Shown here piece after piece: positions 1 through 12,679 of a stretch of 64,000 nt of DNA (positions within the stretch are counted from its first letter, which is position 1; each line of letters starts with the position of its first letter). The stretch comes from Dugong dugon (taxonomy: Eukaryota; Chordata; Mammalia; Sirenia; Dugongidae), in the NCBI GenBank assembly GCA_030035585.1, contig CM057471.1:69092319-69156318 (forward strand). Reading direction: 5' to 3'. A program made the translations under genes and the position numbers. Under the pieces are notes generated by a model. The model had not been told where the DNA came from and made no database searches. It worked only from the letters and a program-made list of their open reading frames with translations.

Positions 1-450
1 GTGCAAACAACCCAAATGTCTATCAACTCATGAATTGATAAACAAACTGTGGTATATCCATTCAATGGAATATTACTTAGCCATAAAAAGAATAAGGTAC
101 TGATACATGCTGCCACATGAATGAACCTTGAAAAGATTATGCTAAATGCAAGAAGACAGGCACAAAAGGCCATATATTATGTGATTCCATTTATATGAAA
201 TATCCTTAATAAGCAAGTCTTTGGAGATGGAAAGTGGTTTCTGGGGGCTAGGAGGAGGGTAAACTTTGGAGTGGCTTTTTAATGAGTAAAGAGTTTCTTT
301 TTAGAGTGATGAGAATGTTCTTGGAATTAGATAGTGGTGATGTTTGCAGAACACTGTGAATATACTAAAAACCACTGAATCATATACTTTAAAATGGTTA
401 AAGTGGTGATTTTTATGTTATGTGAATTTTATCTCAATTTTTTTAAAAAG
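1..450 (+). repeat. L1 3' end fragment
   Basis: Starts inside the element at the window edge (CCCAAATGTCTATCAACTCATG) and runs through the L1 3' end to ATTTTATCTCAATTTTTTT. A degenerate copy. Confidence 0.8.
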
Positions 451-2540
451 ACTGCTGTGAGATTTGGTTGTACATGCAACAAATGTCTATCTCAGTATTT
501 AAAATGAAGTGAAATATGAAGAAAACATTAACCTTAATTGTGTCAAATGCAGTAAGAAATGATTATTCATCAGTCTCTGTACCCAATGCCATTTTGAAGA
601 CAGAAATAAATTATAGATTCAAGTATTGGTCATTTTTATTTGAAAATTGAGTAAATATATCTCAATGCATTTGACATATGATCTATATTTTGTGTCTTAA
701 CATTTTGAGGAAAGTATATGACAAATTTTAAAATCTGGCACATAGCAGATGTTTGATAAATAGTGATTATTATTAAAACAGTCATTTAATTTTGTCAACA
801 ACCCAAAGAGGTAGATATATAATTCAAATAATTTTACTGATGGAAATTAAGGCTCATTGAGGTGAAGTGACCTGCACAAATTTGCATAGCAAGTAAAAGA
901 CAACCTCAATGATGGTGGAATGAATGGATTTATTTATTCAAAAAATATTTATTGAGCACCTACTATGTGTCAGGCATGGTTCTAGGTACAAACGAATGAA
1001 TGGCATTCCAGGTGCCTGGAACCAGTGTCTGTCACAACTATGTGTTCAACAAATATTTGTCAAAGGTTGAATTCCCTTTCATTACTATTCTGGGTCTTTT
1101 GTGTGAAATAAGGAAAAGAAAGCTTTGTCCACCCACCTCCATGAGAATCTACTATTGGAAAAGTTTGCATATCTCCTTTGTGACCAACTTTCTGCTTTGG
1201 TGAATGCAAAAAAAAAAAAAAGTAAAAAGATTTGGGCTCTGCTCTAAAAAAGTCCACTTCCTGATAAGAGTACTGGACTATAGAATCTAGGCAGGAGAAG
1301 TCATAATTTGATATGCCCTGAACGCTGCAGGATTCAGAAAATAATTACAGAATGAGTGAGTGCCTCCACAACATTCATCGAACCCTCTCACTGCTGCCCT
1401 GGGCTCGGCCTTCAGGGAATGGACACAAAGATGAATCGATGTACTTCCTCCCTCTTGAGCTCACAATCCCAGGGAGAGGAGAAAGTCCCCCGAAAGACTC
1501 AGCCCTGTGTGCCAAGGGCTGGACAGAAGGGGGCATGGGGGTGGGAGTGGGGGTGCTGTGGAAGCCTAGAGGCTTGGAAGGAATGAGTGTGAGCTCATCA
1601 GAGTGGGAAGGACACTCCAGGCAAGAGGGACAGCATGAGCAGAAGTTTGGGGTATAGAAAAAAATAAAACAAAAACCCTGGACACTCATCATTTTCAGGG
1701 AGTGTGATGAGTCTCATGTGGCTGCAGGAAAGGGAAGCAGGGTAGACTGTAGACCCCAGGGGGTGGTGGCAGAGGGCCTGCGTCCCACCCAAGGGTCTGG
1801 GTGGGAGCTAGAGGAGCCAGGGACGCATGTGGGAATGACTCGTGACCACGGTTTGTCCACAGGGCGTTTCTCTTCTTAATTGGGCTCCTTTGGTATCCTT
1901 TTCACATCCAGACTGAGCTGAAAGGCAGCAATACCTCATCTCATGGCCTCTGGAGGTGGCCCAGCAGAGGTGAACAGGGTCCAGAAGAGGGCGGCCGAGA
2001 GCCTCCAGGCAGCCCAGACAGCCCAGATCTGGCCCGTGAGTCACTGAGCCCATGACCAAGCAAGCTCCACTCAGCCCCACACAGCACCAGGCTGCAGCCT
2101 CAGTGCCACCAGCCCACCAGCCTTGTCGGGGGCAGCCATGGGCCCCCAGTGCTCAGAGACCCTGTCTCACCATGGCTGCTGCTCCCCCAGGACTGCAGCC
2201 CAGCCCAGAATGCCCTCCCCAGGGCCTTGACACAGTCCTACTCAATCCCTGGCAGTGCCACCAAACCCAGTTGACCAGGGATGCCACCACCTCTGCTCTG
2301 GCTGTCGCTGTGACCTCAGGGGAGTCATCAGGCTTTCTGTGCCCCAATAACATGGTAACAACCAACATCCGCTGACAGTACCCAGCATCCTAACCACTGT
2401 CCTAACCAGTGTCCTAACCACTTTATGTAAAGGGTCTCGTGAGATAATCCCACTTAAACGTGCCAGCCATCAGGAAAACAGATGAGCAAGAGACAGATAC
2501 AGTGAGTGCCTGCCCTCAGGGAGCAGGCAGTCCCTAAAGA
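451..2540. other. Intergenic stretch, no gene seen
   Basis: AT-rich to about 1,350, with an L2-like piece at about 920-1,000 (TTTATTGAGCACCTACTATGTG). Then ordinary unique sequence. A 12-mer, CCTAACCACTGT, is repeated three times at about 2,388-2,425. Open frames here are short and without recognisable content. Confidence 0.5.
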
Positions 2541-3010
2541 TCAGGCATCATTGCCTCACTATACAGATGAGGCAACCCAGGTCCAGAAAGGTGAAGTCAC
2601 TGGCTCAAGGTCACACAGTGATAAGTGGCAGAGTGAAGATATAAACCACACCTCTCCCAGCCCCAGACCAGACACCACACAACCTTGCCAACTCCAACAA
2701 GTATTGTCCAACTGGAACCCAACTTCCCATGTTCCTGGGGCTTCACCAGAGCAAAAGCTAGGTTTCCTCCTGCAGGATTCTCATCCCAGCTCAGCTAGTT
2801 ACCAGCTATGTGACCTTAGGCCAGTCTCTTCATCTCTCTGAATCTGTTTCCTCATCTATAAAATGACAGAAATTACAATATTTACCTTACTTCATATGCA
2901 TCACTGAGACTACCCATTGTAAATTGTAAAGGACTTCATTCATTCATTTAGTGTTTATTAAGCTCCTCCTCAGCGCCATGCTCTGTGCCAGCCCTGGGCT
3001 GACCTTCAAG
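2540..3010. repeat. MIR/L2-type fossil cluster
   Basis: MIR sense core at about 2,555-2,645 (ACAGATGAGGCAACCCAG, GGTCACACAGTGATAAGTGG), MIR antisense core at about 2,790-2,880 (TATGTGACCTTAGGCCAGTC), and an L2-like end at about 2,937-3,005 (TTCATTCATTTAGTG). Confidence 0.65.
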
Positions 3011-3947
3011 GGGCTGTTGGCCTGGGGAATACATCTCCAGTTCACTGTACTAAGTATCCTAAAGGAGACACGGCAGAGTACAGCCATGGAAAGGGCTCCT
3101 GAGTCTGCCTGAGGCAGCCAGGTGGGCACCCAAAGAAGCAGGAGTTGCACCAAGACCAGGAGACAAGAGGGCACACCCTGAGTAGAGAGATCAGCTGTGC
3201 ATAGCCCCAGTATCACCTGGATTTTTTGAGGGCCCAGAAAGCAGTGTGGGCTGGCAGGGGCTGACTACCCCACCCCCAGTAGGCTGCCCAGGAACCCAGT
3301 ATGAATCAGGCCCCAGAGGCCCACCCCATCCTCTGTCAGGATACACACTCATTGAGGGTGTCCCCCACAAGAAGACTTGTCCGTCTTCCCACAGCAGGGA
3401 AAGCAGCCCATGATGCTCCTGGTTGCTAAGGGAACTGGGCCTTTGTTTTTCCTTCTTCACAAATAAGCTATAAATAGACAGGGCAAACATGGGTACCTTC
3501 CTTTGCATGAATTAGAGCAGCTGTTCCAGGCTCCAGGGCCCCTGGCACAGCACCCAGGTGCCAAGCCTTCTTGGACGGGCCACAGAAACACAGCTCAGGT
3601 AGGAGGGGCACAGAAGGGCACAGGGCAATGTCTCCAAGTGTGGATTCTGCCCACCTGCTCCAGACTCTTCTGGGGTACTTAGCAGATTCTGGGGCCCACC
3701 TGAGACCCAGAGACTCTCAATCGCTGTGAGTGGGATCTGGGGATAGGTATTTAACTGCTTAACCCTAGGTAATGAGATGAGCCCTGAAGTTGGCCAACCC
3801 CAGATGATGGTGAGAAGGAGTGGGCATCCCTCCCTTCTTCCCATCAGGGGTCTGTGCATGTCACAATGACACCATGAGAATACTTCCCACTTCCATAGCA
3901 TGTAAGAACTTATAAATCCTCTCCCCACCCTGTTTAATCATCATGGG

Positions 3948-4165
3948 TAACATCTACTTATTGAAACTTTTTGATGTGCCTAGCACCATTAAGCATTTTA
4001 CATGCCATACCCCCATTAATTCTCCCAATCATCCTATGGCGGGAGTGCAGTTATGATTTCCAGCCTACAGATGGGGAACTAGCAGCTTGGAGAGAGGAGG
4101 TGACTGGCCCAAGGTCACACAGCTGGTAAGCAGGGAAGCTGGGATTTGAACTCAGGCCTATCCTG
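3948..4165 (+). repeat. MIR SINE
   Basis: Core motifs CTACAGATGGGGAAC and CCAAGGTCACACAGCTGG, then GATTTGAACTCAGGCC, in the usual MIR order. Confidence 0.8.
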
Positions 4166-4339
4166 TCCAAAGCCTTTGCTTTTAACCCCAGCCCTTCCTT
4201 TCAGGATATCTGATTCTGTTAGTTACCCATGATGGAGGGTTATTAAGGGACCAGGCACGGGCCGGTAGCCACAGAGTGAGGAAGGGCCAAAGCTGAGACT
4301 TGGCCTTGGGTCCCTGGAGGGTGGGCTGCAGGAAGTAAG

Positions 4340-4720
4340 ATTGTTTTCCCTGAAGAGGGAAAGATTGAGGAAGACATGATTATCTGGTGGATCAGGGCAG
4401 GCTTCCTGGAGGAGGTGAAGCTGAAAAAGGGTCTTGAAGGATGACAGTGGCAAGATGGGGAAAAACATTCCAGGCAGAGGGAGCAGCTCATATAAAAGCT
4501 TGGAGGTTTGACAGAGAATGTAAGGTCTGCAGAACGGCAGCTAGGTCAGTATGGCTGTGTGCCAGGGGCAGGGGAAGGTAAGACTGGTGAGCTGAGCAGG
4601 CCCCAGTTATGAAGGGCCTTGTGGGCTGACTCGGAAGCCTGGGCCTATCCCAAGCGCACTGGGGAGCCATGGAAGGCTTTAAGCAGAGAAGCAACATGAC
4701 CTGTCTCAGGAAAATGGGCC
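4340..4720 (+). repeat. Ancient mammalian interspersed repeat (family not assigned)
   Basis: Shows the familiar series GGCTTCCTGGAGGAGGTG, CATTCCAGGCAGAGGGAGCA, ATGAAGGGCCTTGTGGGC and TTTAAGCAGAGAAGCAACATG. The same family recurs at about 5,330-5,640, 21,240-21,370 with 21,600-21,690, 24,950-25,170, 42,440-42,700 and 48,830-49,050. Confidence 0.6.
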
Positions 4721-5034
4721 AACCACTTGGCAAAGGGAGTTTGAGCAGAGCATGTCGCCCAAGGTCAAGGTGCCGTCAAGGCTGCTGGACTGTGGCCACT
4801 GGGTGTGTTCTCCATCTGAGCTTTGCAGTGTCCCCCTCTGAACAGGTCCCCCCCAGGCATGGCCAACTCCATCTTATCCATGATTCTAGACCTGTCTCAC
4901 TCTTCCATGGCTAAGCAAATGCTGCTTCATTCATTCATACTTTCCTTAAACAAAAGCCAGTTCTGTCTCTGTCACTGTGCCGGGCCCCTGGGACACAAAG
5001 ACTCTGCCCTCAAAGGAAATAGATGCATAAATAA

Positions 5035-5160
5035 CTAAGAAAAAATGTAACCAATGTCACTGAACAATTTGTGTAGTAATTGTTAAATGGGAAGTTAATT
5101 TGCTGTGTAAACTTTCACTGAAAACACAATAAAATATTATTTAAAAAAAAATAACAACTA
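5035..5160 (+). repeat. RTE/BovB-type LINE 3' end
   Basis: CACTGAACAATTTGTGTAG, then AATTTGCTGTGTAAACTTTC and ACACAATAAAATATTATT with an A tail. The same 3' end closes the longer copy at 17,880-18,845. Confidence 0.75.
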
Positions 5161-6114
5161 AGAAAGTTAAGGGATCAGAGTGTTCTGACAGAGACTGCAT
5201 GGGGTAAAAAGAAGCTCAAAGGAGAGACAAAAGTCACCTCCACCAGGGGAAGAAAAGCAGCAGTAAATACTTTAAAGAAGAAGTGAAATTGTAAGCAAAA
5301 CTCAAAAGATGAGTAGAGGTTGGCTAGTTGGAGTTGCAGGGAGGTGAGAACAGGCATTCCAGAAGGTGGGATCAGTTTGTCTGAGCACTCTTATGGAGGC
5401 CTGAAACAGCCCGGCAGGTGGAAGAGCCTGAAGAGAGAGGAGTGAGAGGGGAATAGCAAGACGTAAAGGTGGAAAAATGGCAGGGATCGAGGCAGGCCGG
5501 GACCAAGGCAGGCAAGGACAGAGGCAAGCAGGGTCTGTGAGCCAATTCAAGGACACTTAGCAGGGCAATGACGTGACCACATTTGTGTGTTGTGAAAATC
5601 AATCTGGCAGCTGGTTGGACAAGGAGAGACTGGAAACAAGGAGAGCAGGGAGGGAAATATGGCCATGGATCAGGGGAGAGTATGCCAGCCTGAATTAGGG
5701 TGGTAGCAGTGGCGATGACAAGAAGGCAACAGTCTCAAGAAATATTATAGAAGGTCATACAGACGGAACGTGGTCAAAAGTTGGATGTGGGGAGCAAGGA
5801 AAGGAAGAATCAATGTTGTTCTCCAGGTACCTGACTTGGGTGGCAAGATGGATGGCGGCACAAAGGTCCATATGGGTTCTCTTGGGGCAGATTATATTTG
5901 AGGTCCAGAATTGACCATGTGGGCCTGGAGCTCAAGAGAGGGATCTGGGCTGGGGGAAGAGATGTAGGAGTTCTCCAACAAGCAAGACAACGACAGAAAT
6001 CCGTCCATAGGAGCATTCTCATCTAACTCACTATTTTCACTATCAAACCTAACAGAAACATTTTTTCTGTGCTAATACTCCGTGTAAGCGATGATGGGAT
6101 GATGGGATGAGATG

Positions 6115-6555
6115 AGCACTTTCACAGTTTGCTAATGGGAGTGTAAAGTAGTATAAGCTTTCTGCAAAGCCATTTGCCAGAATATTTCAAGATTCTTGAA
6201 GAAGTTCAGAACATTTGGCCCAGGACAAAGGTTGATGTGTGGATCATTGTAGCTTGTTTTATAATGGTGAAAATCTAGAAACCACTTTAATGCTAAGTAA
6301 CAGGAGAATGGCTAAATAATTTATGATGGAATATATGAGGCCATTAAAATTGTGTTTTCAATGCATGTTTAATGGCACAGAAGAAAGGGTGAGGAAAGGG
6401 CACAAAAAAATGGTTCCAGCTTTATAATGTGTGTTGAGTGCATTAGATACTACATAAGAAAAAACATCTTATGGTTAATAGCGTTAACTCCTCACTGATG
6501 GGATACCGGATTATTCTTATTTTTCCCTTCATGACTCTCTGAATTTTTTTCCAAA
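6115..6555 (+). repeat. Old L1-like 3' fragment
   Basis: Sense L1-type features (TTTGCTAATGGGAGTGTAAA, then AGGAGAATGGCTAAATAATT and TGATGGAATATATGAGGCC), heavily diverged. Confidence 0.5.
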
Positions 6556-6777
6556 TTTTCTATTCTACCATATTCATTTTTTAAAAATTTATTGTGGTAA
6601 ATACATGTAACATAAAATTTGCCATTTTAATCACTTTTAAGTGTATGATCCAGGGGTGTTAATTATATCCACAATGTTGTGCAACCAGCACTAGCATCTA
6701 TTTCCAAAACTTTTTCATCACCCCAAACAAAAACTCTGTACCCATTTCACAGTAATTCCATATTCTCCTTCCCCCAG

Positions 6778-6985
6778 GAGCCCTGGTGGCATGGTGGTTA
6801 AGCACTCAGCTGCTAACCAAAAGGTTGGCGATTCAAACCCATCAAATACTCCAAGGGAGAAAGATGTGGCAGTCTGCTTCCATGAAGATTTACAGCCTTG
6901 GAAACCCTGTGGGGGCAGTTCTACTATCCTATAGGGTTGCTATGAGTTGTAATCAACTCGATGGCAATGGGTTCTCCTTCCCGCA
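6778..6985 (+). repeat. AfroSINE inserted in L1
   Basis: GAGCCCTGGTGGCATGGTGG at the left, AGAAAGATGTGGCAGTCTGC in the middle, ATCAACTCGATGGCAATGGG at the right. Confidence 0.9.
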
Positions 6986-6993
6986 GCCCCTGT

Positions 6994-7506
6994 GTCATGG
7001 ATTGAATTGTGTCTCCCAAAAATATCTGTCAACTTGCCTGGGTCATGATTACCAGTATTGTATGATTGTGTAATCTGATGTGATTTCCTTACTTGTTGTA
7101 AACTCTATCACTATGATGAGGTTATATGTGATCTCCTTATGTGTTGTAAATTCTGTCACTGTGATGAGGTTATACTAATGAGGTTGACAAGATTAGATGG
7201 TGTCTTAATGTAATCTCTTTTGAGATATAAAAGAGAGAAGTGAGCAAAAACACATGGGAACCTCATACCACCAGGAAGGCAGTGCCGGGAGCAGAGCACA
7301 TCCTTTGGACCTGAGGTTCCTGCGCAGAGAAGCTCCCAGACCAAGGAAAGACTGATGCATTACAAGGACCTTTCTCTAGAGCCGAGAGAGAAAGCAAGCC
7401 TTTTCCTGGAGTTGATGCCCTGAATTTGGACTGTGAGAGAATAAACTTCTCTTTGCTAAAGCCATCCACTTGTGGTATTTCTGTTAGAGTAGCTCTAGAT
7501 GACTAA
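6994..7506 (+). repeat. MaLR-like solo LTR
   Basis: Begins TGTCATGGATTGAATTGTGT and ends CTAAGACA, so it has the TGT...ACA ends of an LTR, with a TATAAAAG-like promoter and an AATAAA-type signal (AGAATAAACTTC). Its ends resemble MST/MLT1 LTRs, but the body looks like a lineage-specific family. A related copy is at 25,178-25,584 (- strand). Confidence 0.7.
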
Positions 7507-9689
7507 GACACCCTGGTAATCTCTAATCTACTTTCTGTCTTTATGCATTTGCCTACTGTAGATATTTCATATAAGCGAAATCATTCAATATTTGTCCTTT
7601 TGAGTCTGGCTTATTTCACTTAGCATAATGCTTTCTAAGTTCATCCATGTGGTAGCGTGTATCAGAATTTCATTCATTTTTATGGCTGAATAATGTTCTG
7701 TCGAAGGTATGTACCACATTTTGTTCATCCATTCATCTGTTGATGGACACTTGAGCTGTTTCTACCTTTTGGCTATTGTGAATAATGCTGCAGTGAACAT
7801 TGGTGTATAAGTATCTGTTTGAGTCTCTGCTTTCCTATATTTTGAGTATCTACCTATGAGTGGAATTGCTGGGTCTATGGTAGCTCTATGTTTAACTTTT
7901 TGAGGAACCCACCAGAATTGAGACAAACAGTATCTTGTGCCCCCCTAATGTCATGACCTGAGGAGGACACAGCATCACTTACAAGTAACTCCTTCCAAAA
8001 AATGCTTAACTTGAATACAATCATGAGGAAATCATTGGACAAGAAAAACTGAGGGACATTCTTCAAAACAACTGGCCTTGACTCCTTACAAAAGATGAAA
8101 AAAAGGCCTGGAGGACTGTTCTGGATGGAAGGAGTCTAAAGAATTGTGACAAGTGGTTGGTATCATGGACTGTGGTAGCCATTGTTTTCCTTGGTTCCCC
8201 TTCTCCTGGTTATGGGCTCTGCAATCAGTGCACCAGGGTAGTCACATGACCCAGCTAGGCCAATCAGAATCTTTCCCTGCAAGTGTTCTATTGGCCTTGG
8301 AGACAGGGGCCCTCTTCCATGGCTAAACTGGAGCTGCTGGTAGTCATGTCCCATGGAGGAGCCTGATCCCCACAGGGCGGGTGAGAACAATAGGCAGAGA
8401 AGCAGAAAGGAAAAGACAACCAGAAACAAGGCGAGAGGAGTCCTGGTGGTGTGAGTCCCTGCTCCCAGTTTCTGAGACACCAACTCCTCAGCTCACCCTT
8501 GAATGCTGCGAATCACTCCCAGGCTAGGACCCCATCCTTGCCCCTTTTTTTAAAGCCAGTTTCAGCTGGGTTTCTGTCATTGGCAGCCAGAAGAGCCCCA
8601 GGTAATACAGTTGGAATAGGAGCATCTGAAGGGAGCCTGAAGCCTGAAGTGACTACCTTGGGAACAGGAGAGGCAGCTGACGAGGGTCACTCAGGGAGCT
8701 GCCAGGTGGGCCAGAAGACCTGCTGAGATGAGGTAGGAGGCCTCGACTGCCCTGGGCCCCTGGGTAGACTCTGTGCTCCCCAGCAGTGCTTGGCAGCTCA
8801 AGCATACAGACAGAGTAGGTGACTGATTGGCCCAAGTTCAGCATTTGACAGGCAAGAAAGATGAGTGTTGGAGTCAGGAGTCCAAGAGAATCTGGATGGA
8901 GGCAGTACCATTCCAGGCAAAAAGTTGAGGGGCTGAGGGCTGAGTGATGCCCATAGCACTGAGAAGCCAGTGCAGGGAGAATGGGGAATGGTGCATTCAG
9001 AGCTGCAGCGAGGGGAAGATTCCAGATGTGGGGCATGTCTATAGGATGACAAGGTCCCAAGCGTGGCCGTGGAAGTGGGTGCTTGACATGGAGTGGAGCT
9101 TCAGTCCACCCCACTGTGAGACAGGTATGCAATTGCTAGCTCCATCCAGCCACTTGGACAACAGAAATGGCCACTCAACTCTAGACCTAAGGGGGCTTGA
9201 AGGTCAGCAGGCAGCGAAGGAAGCAGCAGGGGTTAGGTAGGTGGCCGTTAGGGGGCACTTTCTCTCAAAAGCATCAATAGCTTTAATTAATGACCTCACC
9301 CCAGGGTGACAGGGCCAGCTGCCTTGTGCTGGATGTTTGGGTACTGGGCACCAGCCTGCCTGGGCATTCTCATTTCACATCTCATACATTGACATGGAAT
9401 GATATTAATTATAATTCAAAGATGAAGAAAAACTCTGTTTCTTTTTGCAACTGCATAAGAAAGGAAAAACCAGGAAGGAATACCCTGATTTTAGGAGGAA
9501 AAATCATATGTGTGCCTGCAAGAGTGTGTATGTAAACAGAGAATTACCATACTGTTAGGTATGGTCACCTCCAAAAGAACTGAAAACATATGTCCACATA
9601 GGGCAAACAGTGTATGATCTGACTTTATATGAAATATCTAGAAAGGGCAAATGCATAGAGACAGAAGGTAGATTAGTGACTACCAGAGG

Positions 9690-10215
9690 TTGGGAGGATA
9701 TATATATGTTCATACAAAAACTTGCACATGAATGTTAATAGCAGCATTGTTCATAATAGTCAAAAACTGGAAATTCCACATCCTAAGTGTCCATCAACTG
9801 ATGAATGGATGAACAAAATGTGGTATATCCATACAATGGAATATTATTCAGCCACGAAAAGGAATGAAGTACTGATACATGCTACAACATGAATGAACCT
9901 TGAAAACATTATGCTAAGGGAAAGAAGCCAGACACAAAAGGCCACATACTGTATGATTCTATTTTCATGAAATGCCCAGAATAGGCAAATTCATGGAAAC
10001 AGAAAATAGATTTCCAGGGGATGGACAGAGGAGGGAGCAGGGACTAACTGCTGACAGGTACAGAGTTTCTTTTGGGGATGATGGAAATGTTCTGGAATTA
10101 GATAGTGGTAGATGGTTGCACAACCTTATGAATATACTAAAAACCACTGAAGGGTATGTACACTTTAAAATGGCACGTTTTATGTTATGTAAAGTATATC
10201 TCAACAAACAGAAGC
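9690..10215 (+). repeat. L1 3' end
   Basis: TCCATCAACTGATGAATGG, ATTATTCAGCCACGAAAAGG and AAGGCCACATACTGTATG in order, ending in TATCTCAACAAA. Chance frames on both strands here are not genes. Confidence 0.85.
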
Positions 10216-10259
10216 TGCAGGTGGGGGAAAGACTGACAGTGTGTGTCCCCAGGTCCTCC

Positions 10260-10505
10260 AAGTCTCTGTGTCCCCATTTGTTATTGAGGGATAGCGTGCA
10301 TACAGTAAAATGCACAGATTTTAAGGATACAGTGGAGTGAATTTTGACAAACGTGTAACCACTACTCCAACCAAGATACTGAACATTCTATCACCCCAGA
10401 AAGTTCCTACATGCCCCTTTCCAGTCAATCCCCCATAAAGGCAACTATTTTCTCATTTTTTAAAATTCTAGAACTTTATATGGACAGAATCATGCAGTGG
10501 GCACA
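10260..10505 (-). repeat. Antisense old L1 3' fragment
   Basis: TTTTGACAAACGTGTAACC, ACCAAGATACTGAACATT and TATATGGACAGAATCATG are the complement of an L1M-type 3' end. Confidence 0.65.
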
Positions 10506-11865
10506 CCTCCTTTCTTTTAACTGTCAAATAAGGATGTAGTGGAAGGCCCAGCAGTGCCTCCTTCTGCCCCAAAATATTTCTGAAGCCTTCTTGGGGAAAG
10601 GGAAGAAGGTGGGTGCTGATGCCCCTCTGTGGTTTATCTCTCCAGATCCCTGCTCCCAGCGTGAGGAGACACAACCCGGACTCATTCTATTACCCAAGAA
10701 AAAAATTATCTTCCCTGGCCCAGAAACAATGGTCAAGAAATCCCACTGGACGTGGCAGGAGCCTGTCTACCCAGAAGTGAGGTGCAGCCACTCTGACGGC
10801 CCTCTGAGCCCCTGACTGTGGAAACCCTCAGGGGACTACGGTCCTATCTGTCTGCCAGCAGGAGCGCGACCAGCACCAATAGCCGGCCCTTCCTTCTGCA
10901 TTTCCGCTGTCAATCTGCCTGCTGCCCTGGGTTGTTTACTGGAAGCTGGCCTCCCTGCAAGGGTTCAAAGCCCTGGCCCTGGGCACGTCTGCGGCAGGAA
11001 GCAGGCCGGGCAGTAATTGGCGGCACGGCCGTGCTAAGTGGCCAACACTGACCCAGTATCTTCCTTCAGCAGTTGCCTTTGAGTCGCTCCGTGCTGACCT
11101 TCCAGGCCTGCAGGGACTTCCCGCCAAATGCCAAGCCCGCACCAGGAACAACTTACTTGTTCCCTGAGAAATCTATTAAAAGGTGACAGCAGTTTTGGGG
11201 GCAGGTAGCCAGGGGCCCCCAGCACAAGAAGCCTAATGTCTTCCGTTTCCCAAGTGCCATCAGCCGACTCCCGCTGAACGTATTGGCTCTGAGGAAACTG
11301 AGCTAGAACTCTAACTTTTGGGGCCATGGAAAACTGACTTAGAGATGAGAAGAGGTGGCCATCCAGGAGTCCCGTCTGTAGTTTCATACAGGAGGAGAAG
11401 GCAGGATCTGGAGCGCCCCAGACTTGGGTTCCAATCTGCCACTACCACTCTGTGTGACCTTGGGCAAGCCACTTTGCCTCTCTGAGCCTCAGTTTCCATG
11501 CCAATAAAGGGGATAAGAAGTTCTACCCCTCTGGCTGGCAAAAAGCAAATGCATGTGAAGTGCCAGGTACATAACAGATGCTCTGTGAGTGTTGCTGGAT
11601 CAGACGCAGGCTGTATTTATTTCATTTTGCAGCCGAGAGAAGTGAGCCCAAAGTCACCTGCACGTGCATGTCCTGAGTGAGGCCTTGGCTGAGCCATGAG
11701 AGTAGCGCTGTAGCTGGAGGAGCTGAGGGCAGAGGGGGATAGGACACAGCAGCCTCTGGTCTTCCCTGGGTAAGGAGCTCTTACCATCTCCTGCAAGGCT
11801 CTGGCAGATGAATGAACTAATTAATGAGTTAGCTAATGAATGAATGCCCATACCATTGGTAGACA
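10506..11865. other. Mostly unique intergenic stretch
   Basis: Repeat-poor, with a CpG-containing block at about 10,850-11,180 and a MIR-like antisense core at about 11,410-11,520 (TGTGTGACCTTGGGCAAG). No exon recognised. Confidence 0.45.
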
Positions 11866-11867
11866 TG

Positions 11868-12010
11868 GTACCCTGAATACGGGCCTCCCAAAGATGTTCA
11901 CATCCTAATCCCCAGAACCTGTGGACCTACTTTACCTAATAAGGGACTTTGCAGATGTGATCAAATTAAGATACCTCCTGAGAAGTATTCAGAAGGCCCA
12001 CCAGAATTCT
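11868..12010 (+). repeat. MLT1-type LTR fragment
   Basis: CTCCCAAAGATGTTCACATC, TAATCCCCAGAACCTGTGG and GGGACTTTGCAGATGTGA match the 5' part of MLT1-class (ERVL-MaLR) LTRs. Truncated. Confidence 0.65.
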
Positions 12011-12631
12011 CTTCCAGAATGACAGGAGATTGAAGCATTTATCCGCCAACTCTGATCTCCTATTGTTTGAGGGTTACCCAAGGGGTAGAGGTTTAAATCC
12101 CACACCCAGGTTTGTGTGCAAGACGGGTGGGCTCCCATGGCATTGGAAAAGACTCTGGGGAAGAAATCAGAAAGACACCCAAAATATGCTTGAAGTGGCA
12201 TGTGGTCAGCTTGCGTAAGTCACTTTATCTGTGCTGAAATCAGAGGTGGGATGAGGGTACATGCCACAAAGCTCCGGAGGCATTTGCTACAGTCCACCCT
12301 TTGCACCATCCAGGTACCTCATGCCCCACAATAAGTCTACTTAGTCAATGAGTCATCAAGATCATGGCTGACCACAATCTTTATGAAAGATTAAGCACAA
12401 GAAGGTTAGTGGGAAAAGATACAATCTCCACTGCTGCAAAGTCCCAAGAGTATAATTGATAATAAATGTCTTTCCCTATCATTCATTATTGGTTTCTATC
12501 ACCCTTAGCGCTTCAGCTGGTCTAGGTTGCTTACCTGGTGATGCCCCAGACCTTTTTTCCTGAGGGGATCTGGAACCTTGGTTGCCTTCCCTTGTCAGGC
12601 TGTAATTGCTGAAATTGCCAGTTCTCCATTA

Positions 12632-12675
12632 TCACCAGGCATGAAAGCACCAAGAGATGCTTTCATGCCTGGTGA
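12632..12675. repeat. Perfect 17-bp inverted repeat (hairpin)
   Basis: Arm 12,632-12,648 (TCACCAGGCATGAAAGC) is the exact complement of 12,659-12,675, around a 10-nt loop. Confidence 0.85.
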
Positions 12676-12679
12676 ATCC

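Larger units (their letters stand above)
6560..7910 (-). repeat. Antisense L1 3' end split by two later insertions
   Basis: 6,560-6,777 and 7,507-7,910 are consecutive parts of one antisense L1 3' end: first CATCACCCCAAACAAAAACT, later TTCATCCATTCATCTGTTGATG. They are separated by an AfroSINE and a MaLR-like LTR. Confidence 0.8.
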
